Below, in pieces: positions 13,471 through 24,084 of a stretch of DNA of 64,000 nucleotides. The position numbers were made by a program, and so were the translations under genes. Below the pieces are notes generated by a model. It saw only the letters and a program-made list of their open reading frames with translations. It did no database searches and was not told the origin of the DNA. Origin of the DNA: Siphlonurus alternatus (lineage: Eukaryota > Arthropoda > Insecta > Ephemeroptera > Siphlonuridae); NCBI GenBank assembly GCA_949825025.1, contig OX463786.1, positions 12,991,309 to 13,055,308 of the forward strand, given 5' to 3'. Positions within the stretch are counted from its first letter, which is position 1. Every line of letters starts with the position of its first letter.

Positions 13471-13618
13471 TTAAGGGGCATTCACAAATACTTAAGGCCA
13501 CAATTTTAAGGCTCAATAATTTAAGACCAGAAATTTTGGGTCTAAAAAACACGTCTAAAATCAAGCCTTATATTATTGAGCCTTAAATGTGGCCTTAAGA
13601 CTTTGTGAATGCCCCTTA
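13471..13618. mobile_element. MITE family D copy 1
   Basis: TTAAGGGGCATTCACAAATA returns inverted as GACTTTGTGAATGCCCCTTA; core AGACCAGAAATTTTGGGTCT is itself palindromic. Between genes B and C. Confidence 0.75.
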
Positions 13619-13770
13619 TTATGTTTTAAATTACTGTGCACAATCCAAGTAGAACCTTATATTGAATTATCTCACATTTTTAATTTAATAAATTTTAATA
13701 TTAATAAAGTTTCTTTCAGTTGATAAATTATTATCAACTAACTGCAACGCAAATAATTAATATGCATGTT

Positions 13771-13777
13771 ATTTATT

Positions 13778-13832
<55 letters not shown>
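13771..13832. repeat. (TTTA)n microsatellite
   Basis: About 15 tetranucleotide units beside the 3' end of gene C. Confidence 0.95.
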
Positions 13833-14049
13833 TACTTTTAGACTGCATGAGGTGTGAACGCTAAAGAAAATCATATGCCTCAATCTTAATATGGCTAGAA
13901 TTTGTAAACAATTTTATTTACAACAAAAACACATGATATAGTATTTTTATCTATAATGCAACAAAATAAAGAAATAGAATATTCACTTTTAATTGCGTTT
14001 AATCTCAAGTAATTTCTCGTAAGTAAAAATTTAATATATATGCATCTCG

Positions 14050-14255
14050 TCAGTCCTTAAGTGATTGTACTTTGATGTGCAGTCCCCCCTGAGCACTTGT
14101 CATAAAAAAGTTGGGGTCCAGGACCACGGGATGCTGCGTCTTGTCTGATCTTGTCACCTCGAAGTTGAGGATGATGGTGGAGATGGCCGCTTTTACCTGG
14201 GCCAGCGCGAAAAGCATTCCTGAAATACAAAGTTATTCATGCAGGTTTCAAATTG

Positions 14256-14307
<52 letters not shown>

Positions 14308-17300
14308 ATTTTTTTAAAATATCGCTTCTACTATTCTTCCTTTTACCTTAATTTAAGATTACTGATGCACTTTTTTAAAACGCTGATCTTACTGTCAAGT
14401 GTACACCTTGGTACATGACGAACGTTATAATTGTTCTGTTATTTACATGCAGGCGTGGTAAACTTATTTTTTTTTGTTATGCTTAACTTATAGGTTTATA
14501 CTTGTAACCTCCCAAAAAAAATAAATTTCCATATTCCCGAGCTACAGAAAAATCAAGCATTGATAACATTCATGCTGTTTCCAAGTGTACCGAACCAACC
14601 CTTTGTCCATCTACAACAGCTGTCTTATACCTATGCATTGCCTCGGACCTTCCCCGAAAGGTAGGAACGTGTAGGGTACTCTGTTCTTCTTGTTCTCTTC
14701 ACTGAAGCGGTCAGGGTCGAAGGTTTCAGGGTCAGGGTAGTATTTAGGATCGTGGTGCAGCGCGTGAACTGGAATGGAGACAGGGGTGCCAACTTCCACC
14801 TTAACGTCAGTGCCAGGCAGTTGGTACCGTTGAGTACACGTTTTAGATAGAACTCCGGCAACTGGGTACTTGCGTAGCGTTTCTGTAATAAAAAAATTTC
14901 ATTAATTTTAGTGCCATTATATACGTTTATAAGTGTAATAATATTATATTATTAACAACAATAATTTATTGAAAATATTCACTGCATTGCTTTGAAACTT
15001 TTATTTATCCTGTAAAGATATGAAACATTGCGGCATTGCAATAAGTACACTTTGGAACTGCATGCGCAAATGTTATATTTGATATGTTTGTGCATATTAT
15101 AAGACATGCAGACTATAAAAAAGAGTAGTGAAATATCCCCCCTTTGTTGTAAATTGAAGCTAAATTGAAGAATAAAATTATAGCTCTAAATAAGCAGAAC
15201 TAACAAACTGTTATCACGTTAATTCAGAGGCATTTTAAAATGGAAAACCTTTATTTTTGTTTGAGAACTGATTTGCATTGGATTGTCCTGATTAAGTAAA
15301 TATTAAAAATTAAACAACAATTATTTTTATCAATTAAAATGAAATACGCAGTCATTAGGTCTGTTCGTACATACACAATCAGAAAGAATTGATTATTTGT
15401 GATGAACCTTCTGTACATGGAACATTCATCACAAATAATCGATTCTTTCTGATTGTGCATTTACGAACAGACCTATTATTTCGAGTTTACATTTTTTCTC
15501 AAATTTTTGGGGAATCACCCCTGCCTCACCTCTGACAACACAGTCGAGGTAGGTACACTCCCTGGCCGCCTCGTACGTCAATTGACCTCCGTTGTCCGCC
15601 ACGCTCCTTGTCAGCTCGTCTCGCAGCCTCGTCTGCACCGCGGGATTCACGGCCAGCTCGTGCAGAGCGAAACTGAGCGGCAGGGACGACGTCTCCACTC
15701 CGTCGAAGTAAATCCCGAGAGCCTGCGCTGTCAGTAGGTCGGTCGTGAATGCTGAGGAGATGTACATTTTTATTTATACGATTATACGATTCTTGCATGG
15801 TTTTATATAGAAACCGTGTCTTATTCCATGGGCACGCGTTAAAATTATATATCACAACTGTTTTTTTTTTTTTCAACTTAAAGTAAATTTATTATAAATT
15901 AGGGTCGCCTTTTATATTATTTTCATTTGTAAAACCTTATTACTATATGGTTCAAATTGTTCTGTTTTAAAAAAATGAAATAAGAATTATTTTTATTATT
16001 AATTCTATTACTTGCTTGCACGTACTTTACGTACAAAATAAAGGCTGGCAGAAAATGACTGCTTACATTTTAAACTGGAATAATTATAATTGAATAAATT
16101 TGAAAAATGGGGGGATAGGACTAGAAGATACAAAAAAATGTAAATACATAATCATCATTATTAAATATCTGATAATATTTTCAAAAAAGGAGCTCACGAA
16201 ATTTTCCATTCGCTACTTGTGTTTTCTTTTCTCCTTCATTTTTGGCTACATTTTTCAAGTCCTCATCTTCCTGTGCTTTGAGGTTCATCAAAAACTGCAC
16301 CAAATCATTTCTTTGCACGTCGTTTTTCTCCCTGAACTCCATAGCGTCTTTCAGGAGTCCTCTGAAGAAATTATTGATGTGACTTGATAAGTACTTAACT
16401 CCGAAGAACCCTGGGTAATCCCCCATTTCAGGATATAAGAAATATAACATCTTAAAATATCCCCCTAAATAAGACAGTCCAATTAATTCTTTACTTATTT
16501 TTCTAAATTCATTATTATCGTCTTTCAAAGAATTTAATTTCAAAGCAAAAGCGCAAAGGCCGACTACATCTGTTGTGTATCTTATTGATAAATTGTGTGC
16601 TTCAAATTCTGGGTTTCCATTGTCGATATTTTCTTGGATTTGGGTCTTGAGATTGTCGCATATTTCCAACATTTGTGGAAACATGGCTCTGATTTTGGCA
16701 CTCGAGTAGACGGGGCTGAGCTTTGTGCGAGCGTATTTCCATTGGTTGCCTTTCATTCCGAACAGATTGTAGGCTGAAATTATATCAATTAATTTAATTA
16801 AAATAAATATCAGTGATTATGCTGGTATATGGACAAGCCTATTTTTTAATTATTTATATAATAAATTTAATTTAATATTAAATTAATTAATTTAATTGAG
16901 GGCATCAATTAATGTGTTAACACTAGCTGTTAACATTTTTTTTTCAGGCATTTTTTTAACCCTTCAAGATCTTTAGAATCATGCTGCAAATTGCTGTGAT
17001 GTCATAATCATGCAAAATTTAACACGCAAGCAGAGAGGAAAAAGGCATTACAATAATCATGACCATGACGTCACAGCGTTTTGCAACATAATTTTAAGGG
17101 ATGAAAAAAATCATTATATATTATATAAATCAAAGTCCTTAGAATACAATAAAAAATAATGCAGAGTATAGAGCAACTAATCATGCGTGTATAGTAATTA
17201 AGTTTATAAAACACAAAACTGTCCGTACCAAACATGGGATTGTTCTTGACTGTGGCGTGAATGTCGGTGTCCATGAAACAGCTGAAGTCCTTGAGAACGA

Positions 17301-18111
17301 CGTGTTTGATAAGCTCAGGGTCTCTCAGTAAGATGGCGGGTTGGCGAAGTTTGAAGTAACCTCCGAACCTTTCTCCCTCAAGCTCGTTGTACATGTCCTG
17401 GGAACCAAGAGGCCAAGTTTGGTGAAACAATGTACACTTGTCGCCTTGAAAAATTTCCCTTTATACGACCTTGTTAATCACTATACCCCGTAAGAATAAC
17501 ACAGGGGATGGTGATTAACAAAGCTGCAAGTAGGAAATTTTCTAAGGCGACAAGTGTACATGGCATACATGTGTCATATTTCATATTTCATATGAATGAA
17601 TTGTATGAATTTCATATAAAAATATATTACAATTAACATCAATTTGAGAGAATATTATGGAATCAATTACTGATTTTCTTACCGTGTAATGCAGACCAAA
17701 ATGTCGCCTAAGTAGCATAGCGTCGGTCAAAGACCCCAGAAGTGGAGTTCTCTGTAATCAGTTTATATACAGTTTGTTTATTTTAATTATTTACAACAAT
17801 CTTGGAGTCAAATGTAAATTATTTCTCTTCGTCACCACCTTCACTGAATTTATCACTTTTAGGCGCCCGCTCGATGGCGTGCCTACTTGGGCCTTTAAAC
17901 AGGTGACTATAAATACATGCAATAGACCCAATTCTGATTTTTTTTTTAATTTTGTAATAATTACAAGTTTATTTACCTTGTTGACGGTCTTGACACCTCT
18001 GTCCCGCCAGTAGTTGAAGTTACAGACCGACCAATAGTAGAGCAGGAGCACCAGTGACGTCACGAGCACCGCCGTGTCCGCTAGACACGAGTCCGCCATC
18101 AACACGCCCAT
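14050..18111 (-). CDS. Cytochrome P450 gene C, CYP3 clan, complete with extra intron
   Basis: Paralogue of gene B in the same orientation. Coding exons: 18111-17977, 17751-17683, 17397-17229, 16773-16198, 15751-15530, 14882-14631 and 14219-14050, total 1593 nt, 530 residues. Exons 4, 5 and 6 of gene B have same-length partners here (222, 252 and 170 nt). Motifs: WKYAR (W136, R140), I-helix FDGVETSS (332-339), ETLR (E391, R394), FDPDRF and FGEGPRQCIG with Cys473. Exon 2 of the paralogues (238 nt) is split here into 69 + 169 nt by a phase-0 intron of 285 bp holding a MITE; no coding sequence is lost. Exon 1 is almost identical to that of gene B (about four differences in 135 nt), while exon 3 is much more diverged. 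No obvious disablement, so probably functional. Likely poly(A) signals are ATTAAA at about 14028-14033 or 13987-13992. Confidence 0.93.
14258..14305. repeat. (AT)n microsatellite
   Basis: Uninterrupted AT dinucleotides in the last intron of gene C, about 40 bp upstream of its final exon. Confidence 0.95.
15356..15475. mobile_element. MITE family B variant with a different core
   Basis: The outer ends TAGGTCTGTTCGTA and CGAACAGACCTA match family B, but the inner arms (ACAATCAGAAAGAATTGATT and its inverse) are unrelated to the other copies. It sits in gene C between the ExxR exon and the I-helix exon. Confidence 0.65.
17431..17560. mobile_element. MITE family A copy 4, inside the extra intron of P450 gene C
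   Basis: A 130-bp hairpin element with ends TGTACACTTGTCGCCTTGAA and TTTTCTAAGGCGACAAGTGT, internal CCCCGTAAGAATAACACAGG. It makes up almost half of the 285-bp intron that splits exon 2 in gene C and starts about 30 bp from the acceptor. Confidence 0.8.
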
Positions 18112-18913
18112 ACCTGCCGAGAGGGAGGACGAGATTATTAATTATTAAGAAGTCGTGTCAATTTCATTGATTCATTTCAATTAATAATTTAATTACTCTT
18201 ATTATAATACGGGAGTTGAGCACCAAAATGGCCGCCATGACCTTCAAGCTGACGTCACGTGCCTTATTAATTTACATTTTTAACATTAAAAAATGTAGCA
18301 GTATTATATTTATAATAACTTACAGTGACTTGTAACTTTTAGTACCGTATCAAAAAATATAATTAAATGTAACATTAATTATTAACAATAATTAATAGTT
18401 AATTAATTATTAATATTAATGAAATGAAACATTACTACGTTATAATTCTTGTTTTGGTTTACGCTCGGGTTATCATAAATTTTGAGCTTCAATTTTGGCA
18501 TGATAACATTGACGACCTCTGAAAATTGTTGTGGCTTTCAATATCCAAATGTTTATTAATAAAAACTTTTCTGCATGATTACCCCAGTCCAATGTCCCAT
18601 ATTTTTTTTTTTTTTTTTTTTTTTTTTTGTGATACTTTGCTAAATAAAAAAACATTTCACGCAGTTGTCTAGACTCAAAACCGTTAATAAATGCTTTGAA
18701 ATTTTAAGGCAAATAATCTTTATAATATGTAAAAGTCATTTTTATTTTAATTGTTAAACTATATGACTTGTATGGCGAGTGTTGATTACAAATGACAAAT
18801 AAATTCAGTTGTAATGTAGCGAAAATATAAATATATATAGGCTTATTTGGCTTCATCAGAAAAACTTATTAATTAAAAAACACGCGTTGTTAGTAAATAT
18901 TTTTAGGATAAAG

Positions 18914-18915
<2 letters not shown>

Positions 18916-18951
<36 letters not shown>
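18916..18951. repeat. (TA)n microsatellite
   Basis: Pure dinucleotide run in the presumed 5' UTR intron of gene C. Confidence 0.95.
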
Positions 18952-18954
<3 letters not shown>

Positions 18955-19170
18955 CCAGATATCTTTGTGATATTATTTATTAATAGTTTGATGTATTATT
19001 TCGAATACATAGAATTAGTAGGAAAAGTAGACCAGACTTTATAATCACACACCCATTTTACTTGTTAACAATATTTTTTTTGTACACACGGTGAATTCAT
19101 CTGCATGATATCGTCAAATACGATGAAAAGTTTTTTAATGATTTAACCAGACGACTACTAGTAATGTAAT

Positions 19171-19291
19171 TGTACACTGCTCGCCTCAGAAAATTTCCCT
19201 TTGCAGCCTTGTTAATCTCCATGCCCTGTAATAATAACATGGGGCATGTCGATTATGCAAGTGGCCAATTTTCCAAAGCGACGAGTGTATG
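19171..19291. mobile_element. MITE family A copy 5
   Basis: Ends TGTACACTGCTCGCCTCAGA and TTTTCCAAAGCGACGAGTGT; internal CATGCCCTGTAATAATAACA. In the presumed 5' UTR intron of gene C. Confidence 0.65.
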
Positions 19292-19390
19292 TGGAATTAT
19301 ATACTAACAAATTTAAGCATTATTAACTTTTCGTATTATTAACTTGTATGCATTAATAAACTGAATACATTTTTTATATCGTCAACGGAC

Positions 19391-19730
19391 AAGACAACCT
19401 GCAAAAAAAAAAAAAAAAAAAAAAAAATATTGCAGAAATAAAAAGAGCTAGGGCACCAATTTTATGAAACTATGATTTTTTTTTTCCGATTTTTTAGAGC
19501 TCGAGAATTAATTTTAAAAAATTATTGAAAGTACAGAGACGTCACTTCATAATGAAAGGATAACAATATATATTATATAGGAGCTAAAAGGGGCGGGGTT
19601 TGAAGCCTGAACTTTGAATAACTTTTTAGCAATACTTTCTGGCTTCTAAAAATATGACAAAAATCAGAGTAACATAATTTTGTGCCCTCTATTCATTTCT
19701 GCAATGGTAAAATTTTATGCAGGATATCTT
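19391..19730. mobile_element. MITE family F copy 2
   Basis: ACAACCTGC then an A-run, ATTGCAGAAATAAAAAGAGC, mirrored by CTATTCATTTCTGCAAT near 19690. It contains GACGTCAC in the left half and an (AT)n patch. Confidence 0.55.
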
Positions 19731-19825
19731 AAAAATTTTAAAAGGTATGCAAAGGGATTTTTGAATATATTATGTAAGTAGTCCCATGGCTATAGTCTAA
19801 AATAATACTATAGATTTATGCATAC

Positions 19826-19911
19826 CGTTTTCTGTGATCTTCCAGTTTCAATAATATAAATTTTCTTATCTGATACGAGCTGTAATGTTGAACTTTGTTT
19901 TTGCGCATGCG
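19826..19911 (-). promoter_or_regulatory. Candidate core promoter and non-coding first exon of P450 gene C
   Basis: TGCGCATGCG at 19902-19911 lies 76 bp upstream of the donor AACG|GTATGC at 19826/19825 on the minus strand, with an internal GTATCAGATAAG. The pattern is the same as upstream of genes A and B. The donor would join the acceptor at 18114-18116, two bases before the gene C ATG. This donor is weaker than those of A and B. Confidence 0.45.
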
Positions 19912-20800
19912 TCACTCAAATGTAATCTGCAAATATAAACATGCAATTATATTTAACGAACTCAGTAGTTAAAGCAAATTAAATAAATTTTAATATGTAC
20001 TCAAGGCTGAAAATTTTTAGTACAGCACGCTAATGATAACACTTTATATCATGTAGTAACCGGTCTATGTAAAAGGTGCGTATAAAATAATATAACAGTG
20101 TGAGCCTAAAGTTTTTAAAAAATGTAAATGCAAATTAAGCTTATAAGATTTATTTCAATATTCATCAATTTGAAGCTCTGAATTCAAAATTTTTGAAACA
20201 TTATTTTTAATATTAATTAAAAAAAAAACGATTTTGTAACAAATTTAAACAAGTGCGGGTTTTAGCTTCTTTTTCTTGCATTTTCACGACTGCAGCACCT
20301 TAATTAATAATTAATTAATAAAATAATCTCTTGCTTGATGATTTTTTTTTTACCCACATTACAGGGTTAATGGTTCAAAAAGGTGTTTATACTGCAGTAT
20401 TACATGTAAGATTTCACATTTGGGGGTCCAGATGTACTTTGATTTTACAGTCATCGACCCCCAAAAAAATTCGAAAATTTTCCAAGGTACAAAGTGTATC
20501 TCCTAAACCTCGTAAAGACGACACGTATCGTTTAATGTTATTTATAAGAGCACCGTATGCTTGCGCCGCCATCATCGCCGGATTTTAGAATTAAATTATA
20601 TGTCTAGACATGAAGAGTCATACAGACGTCTTTTTATTGTAATGTCATAACTTGTAAGCTGACATTCAAAATTGAGACACTTCGATAGCCTTGGAGATGT
20701 AATATATTTAACATTGCACGCCCTTGGAAGATTACTTCAGTAAATATTGCCCCCCTCCCCCGTGTACTTGCAAACGTACAGTCATATTAATTTGATATTC

Positions 20801-20825
20801 CCTCCGGAAGTAGCCGGAAGTGTAA
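20801..20825 (+). promoter_or_regulatory. Pair of ETS/GABP-like CCGGAAG motifs
   Basis: Two direct copies of CCGGAAG (20804-20810 and 20814-20820) lie 10 bp apart in otherwise AT-rich sequence between the gene C promoter candidate and the plus-strand WD40 exon. Such pairs are common in TATA-less promoters. No gene start is recognisable beside them, so this is only a candidate element. Confidence 0.25.
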
Positions 20826-21552
20826 AGTTTGCAGCTCTTTTGTCTGTAATTCAGTTTTGAAACTTTACAGAGTGGTTTGAAGTAGGAGTACTGGCCTCTG
20901 TGTGAAATTTTAATACTGAAATATGAATATAAAGACCAGAAACTTTACACTTCATTTAAATTTGGCTGTATGATTTATATTCTAGGTCACTACAGACAAT
21001 GTTGTACTAGTCTGTTGCAAATTTACACCATCACGATTTGTAATTGTGATGAGTAATACACGTCCTTACATTTTTTATAAACATTATTACTCATGTTTTT
21101 AATATTTTTGCAATCATTGTACTTTTTGTTATGTTGCTATAAAACTTTACTTGTGATCAAGAATATGTTATTTCTCCAAATCAGCGGTATATAAATTCTA
21201 TAATGCTCTGAAATTGTTCTCTGTTCAATTAATGCTTTTAAAATTGCATATTATAGTTGGACTTGAAAATTATGTTGTTTTAACCGATTTTATTCAAATT
21301 TACTAAATTGCTTTAAATTATGTAAATTGGTGGGATATAAAAGATAACTAAGTTATCTTGATAATTAGATGGTCTTATTTATGGTGTCAAAAATTAGATC
21401 CCAAATTTTATCACCTATAATCAGTAACCACTAAGAAAAAATTACGGTGGGTAAAATGCAGCAAGCTTAAAGAGGCAGAGAAAAAAAATACTCTAGTAAT
21501 ACTCTCTTGTCTCTGATACACTTGAACATTTTCTCAATAAATCAATACATTA

Positions 21553-21555
21553 TAT

Positions 21556-21642
<87 letters not shown>

Positions 21643-21645
21643 TTT
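21553..21645. repeat. (TTTA)n microsatellite
   Basis: About 23 tetranucleotide units roughly 180 bp upstream of the WD40 terminal exon. Confidence 0.95.
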
Positions 21646-21823
21646 TCTCATCAGTAATTAGTTGTGACTGTTTAGATTGATAGGACAGTGGAAAAACCAA
21701 AAAAATCAACAGATGAATGTTCTATTTTCTGTTCATATTTTACTCGACGTGCTATAATCGCAACATGGAAGTTTTTGCGTTTTTGCCTTGCTATATAACG
21801 AACGCCCCTTGTTCTTGTTCCAG

Positions 21824-21967
21824 ATGTACTTCGCCAAGGAGAACCACAGCAGCCCGGTGTACAGTCTGGTCTTCGACCCCAGCACGCTGTACGTGGCTCT
21901 GGACCAGTCGATCAACACGCTCGACTTCTCGGGGCGCGCTGCCGCCGTCCGCAACTACGCCGCGTAG
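21824..21967 (+). CDS. Terminal exon of a WD40-repeat protein, possibly FBXW4-like
   Basis: A 47-codon open stretch, beginning MYFAKENHSS and ending RNYAA before a TAG, follows a strong pyrimidine tract and CAG acceptor (21821-21823). The segment SSPVYSLVFDPSTLYVALD then INTLDFS reads like the last blade of a WD40 propeller; the pattern is reminiscent of the C-terminus of the F-box/WD protein FBXW4, but I hold that loosely. The exon is strikingly GC-rich against its flanks, and an ATTAAA follows at 22181-22186. No other exon of this gene was found on the plus strand. Its 5' part is either left of the window, which would put the whole P450 cluster in an intron on the opposite strand, or lost. 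Confidence 0.5.
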   Translation: MYFAKENHSSPVYSLVFDPSTLYVALDQSINTLDFSGRAAAVRNYAA

Positions 21968-23204
21968 CTTCGAGGGACGCTGTAAAGTCGCTAGGGTCAT
22001 CCCCAGCACCCTGTCGCCCTGGATTAGTCTCTTATCGTGTCTCGGACCATGCTTACGCCATCCGGAATGCCGTGTAACTCGCAAGGGTCAAGGGGTTGAC
22101 CCCAATTCCCTCTATGTAGCCCTGCACCTACATATTATTATAGTCCGCCCTGAAAAAATTTATTGCATAAATGATTGAAGATTAAAGAATAGTACAAAAT
22201 TTACTAAAATCTGATTTTGTTGTATATTTAATTGTATGAAAAAATGTTTTTATTACATGTTAAGTTTAACATAGTGAGTAACAATCATTTTACGCGTTTC
22301 TTAAATAAATTTATAAGATATCGACGCCAAAAGGGAGCGTGGTCGTGAAAAAACTTCTTTAAATATTTATTTTATTTTATCATCTCTTTCATGGGCACAA
22401 ACATACATTATATATATATTTATATATATTTTAATAAACTTTGAAAGAAATAAAAAAATGAACAAAATCAGAATAACATAACTTTATATTATATTTATGC
22501 TCTACTAATTTATGCAATAAATTTAATGTTTAAAAGATCGATTCACTAATTGCAGATAATTTATTTTAAGTTTTGTTTTAATTATAGTCACTTTTTTATT
22601 ATTTTTATTTACTTATTTTTATGATATGTTATACATATTTCTATGACTCTGAGATCGATTGCACCATCAAAGTATAGCATTCAGTGCCACCCTAAGATAA
22701 GTATTTTTAATTTATTAAGAGAGCAAATTATGGAAATTACCTAGTCTTGCACTTTATTTTAGCTCTAATTTATATGCAACATGAGACAGCGTTCGAAAAT
22801 ATCATGATCCTTGCTGGATTGAGGGTTCCATGATATTAATCGTATAATATTGTATTTCTTGTATTTGATTATATGATTTAATCTTATATTATAAATTTTA
22901 GTTTTGTCATTTTAAATCGTTGATATATTTTATACCGTATGGACTTATTGTCTAAGAAAAGCATTTGATAATTTTAAAGGTAAATTAAATTACTGACGAC
23001 GGCGATGTGATGTAATTTTGACAAAAATTCTTAAGTGAATCGAATTTCGCAATTTCAATTTAAAAGTGTTTTTCTTGATTAATTTTTAAAGCAAATAGCA
23101 AATTTGAAGTTTGTCTTAAACACTATCAGGTTTTGTATTCTTGTCAAATAGTTTGTTGTTTTTTATTATTATTATATTTCCAATTTCTTCCTATTATGGT
23201 ATTG

Positions 23205-23987
23205 AGGTAGAGATAACGCCGAACAGCTGTTCGACATACTTCCCTTTGATTAACATGTAAACCTTAGCAAATTCACAAAAATTCTGAAATTTTTTGGGGA
23301 GGCAAATATTAGTACCTAAAAGCCATAGAAAAAGTTTCAAAACAATTTAACGAGCCGATTTTTTTAAATTAAATTCTTAAATTAGTTTGTCTCTCCATGG
23401 GAAAGCCCTATGCTGAAAATTAAAAAAATTAATTAAAAAAAATCGGCTCGTTAAATTGTTTTGAAACTTTTTCTACGGCTTTTAAGCACTAATATTTGTG
23501 TCTCAAAAAAATTTCAGAATTTTTGTGAGTTTGCTAAGGTTTACATGTTAAGGTAGAGATAACGTCAAACAGCTGTTCGACGTAATCCCCTTTGATTAAC
23601 ATGTAAACCTTAGCAAATTGACAAAAATTCTGAAATTTTTTTGAGAGGTAGATATTAGTGCCTAAAAGCCATAGCAAAAGTTTCAAAAACATTTAACGAG
23701 CCGATTTTTTTAAATTAATTTTTTAGTTTGGCTCTCCATGGGAAAGCCCTATGCTGAAAATTAAAAAAATTAATTAAAAAAAATCGGCTCGTTAAATCGT
23801 TTTGAAATTTTTTCTATGGCTTTTAGGCACTAATATCTGCCTCTCAAAAAAATTTCAGAATTTTTGTCAATTTGCTAAGGTTTACATGTTAATCAAAGGG
23901 CATTACGTCGATCAGCTGTTCGGCGTTATCTCTACCTTAATCAAAGGAAAGTACGTTGAATAGCTGTTCGGCGTTATCTCTACCTTA
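23205..23987. repeat. Tandemly doubled palindromic repeat
   Basis: Two units with a period of about 346 bp begin at 23205 and 23551. Each has AGGTAGAGATAACG at the start, arms AACGAGCCGATTTTTTTAAA and the inverse, and a centre TCCATGGGAAAGCCCTATGC. The right side ends with two inverted copies of GGCGTTATCTCTACCTTAA. No open frame of note. Confidence 0.75.
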
Positions 23988-24026
23988 AGTTGGCTGTTGG
24001 TTGTGTATTGATTAATTAAATTAAGC

Positions 24027-24084
24027 CAATTTTGTGTTCCTTTAAGGGCTTAATAATTATAAGCCCTTTAAGGAACACAAAATT
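24027..24084. repeat. Near-perfect 58-bp palindrome
   Basis: AATTTTGTGTTCCTTTAAGG on the left and its inverse on the right around a few-base loop; one base differs in length between arms. Confidence 0.75.

Noticed and set aside
13471..13618. CRISPR-like or tandem array
   Set aside because: The repeats in the window are inverted hairpins dispersed singly, not direct repeats with spacers.
19902..19911. CncC-Maf antioxidant-response element at the P450 C promoter
   Set aside because: GTGACGCATGC is close to RTGAYnnnGC but has the wrong spacing, and genes A and B lack the TGAC half-site there.
21717..22178. 153-codon plus-strand open frame
   Set aside because: It reads the WD40 exon and its 3' UTR in the wrong frame; the splice acceptor and the WD40 pattern support the other frame.
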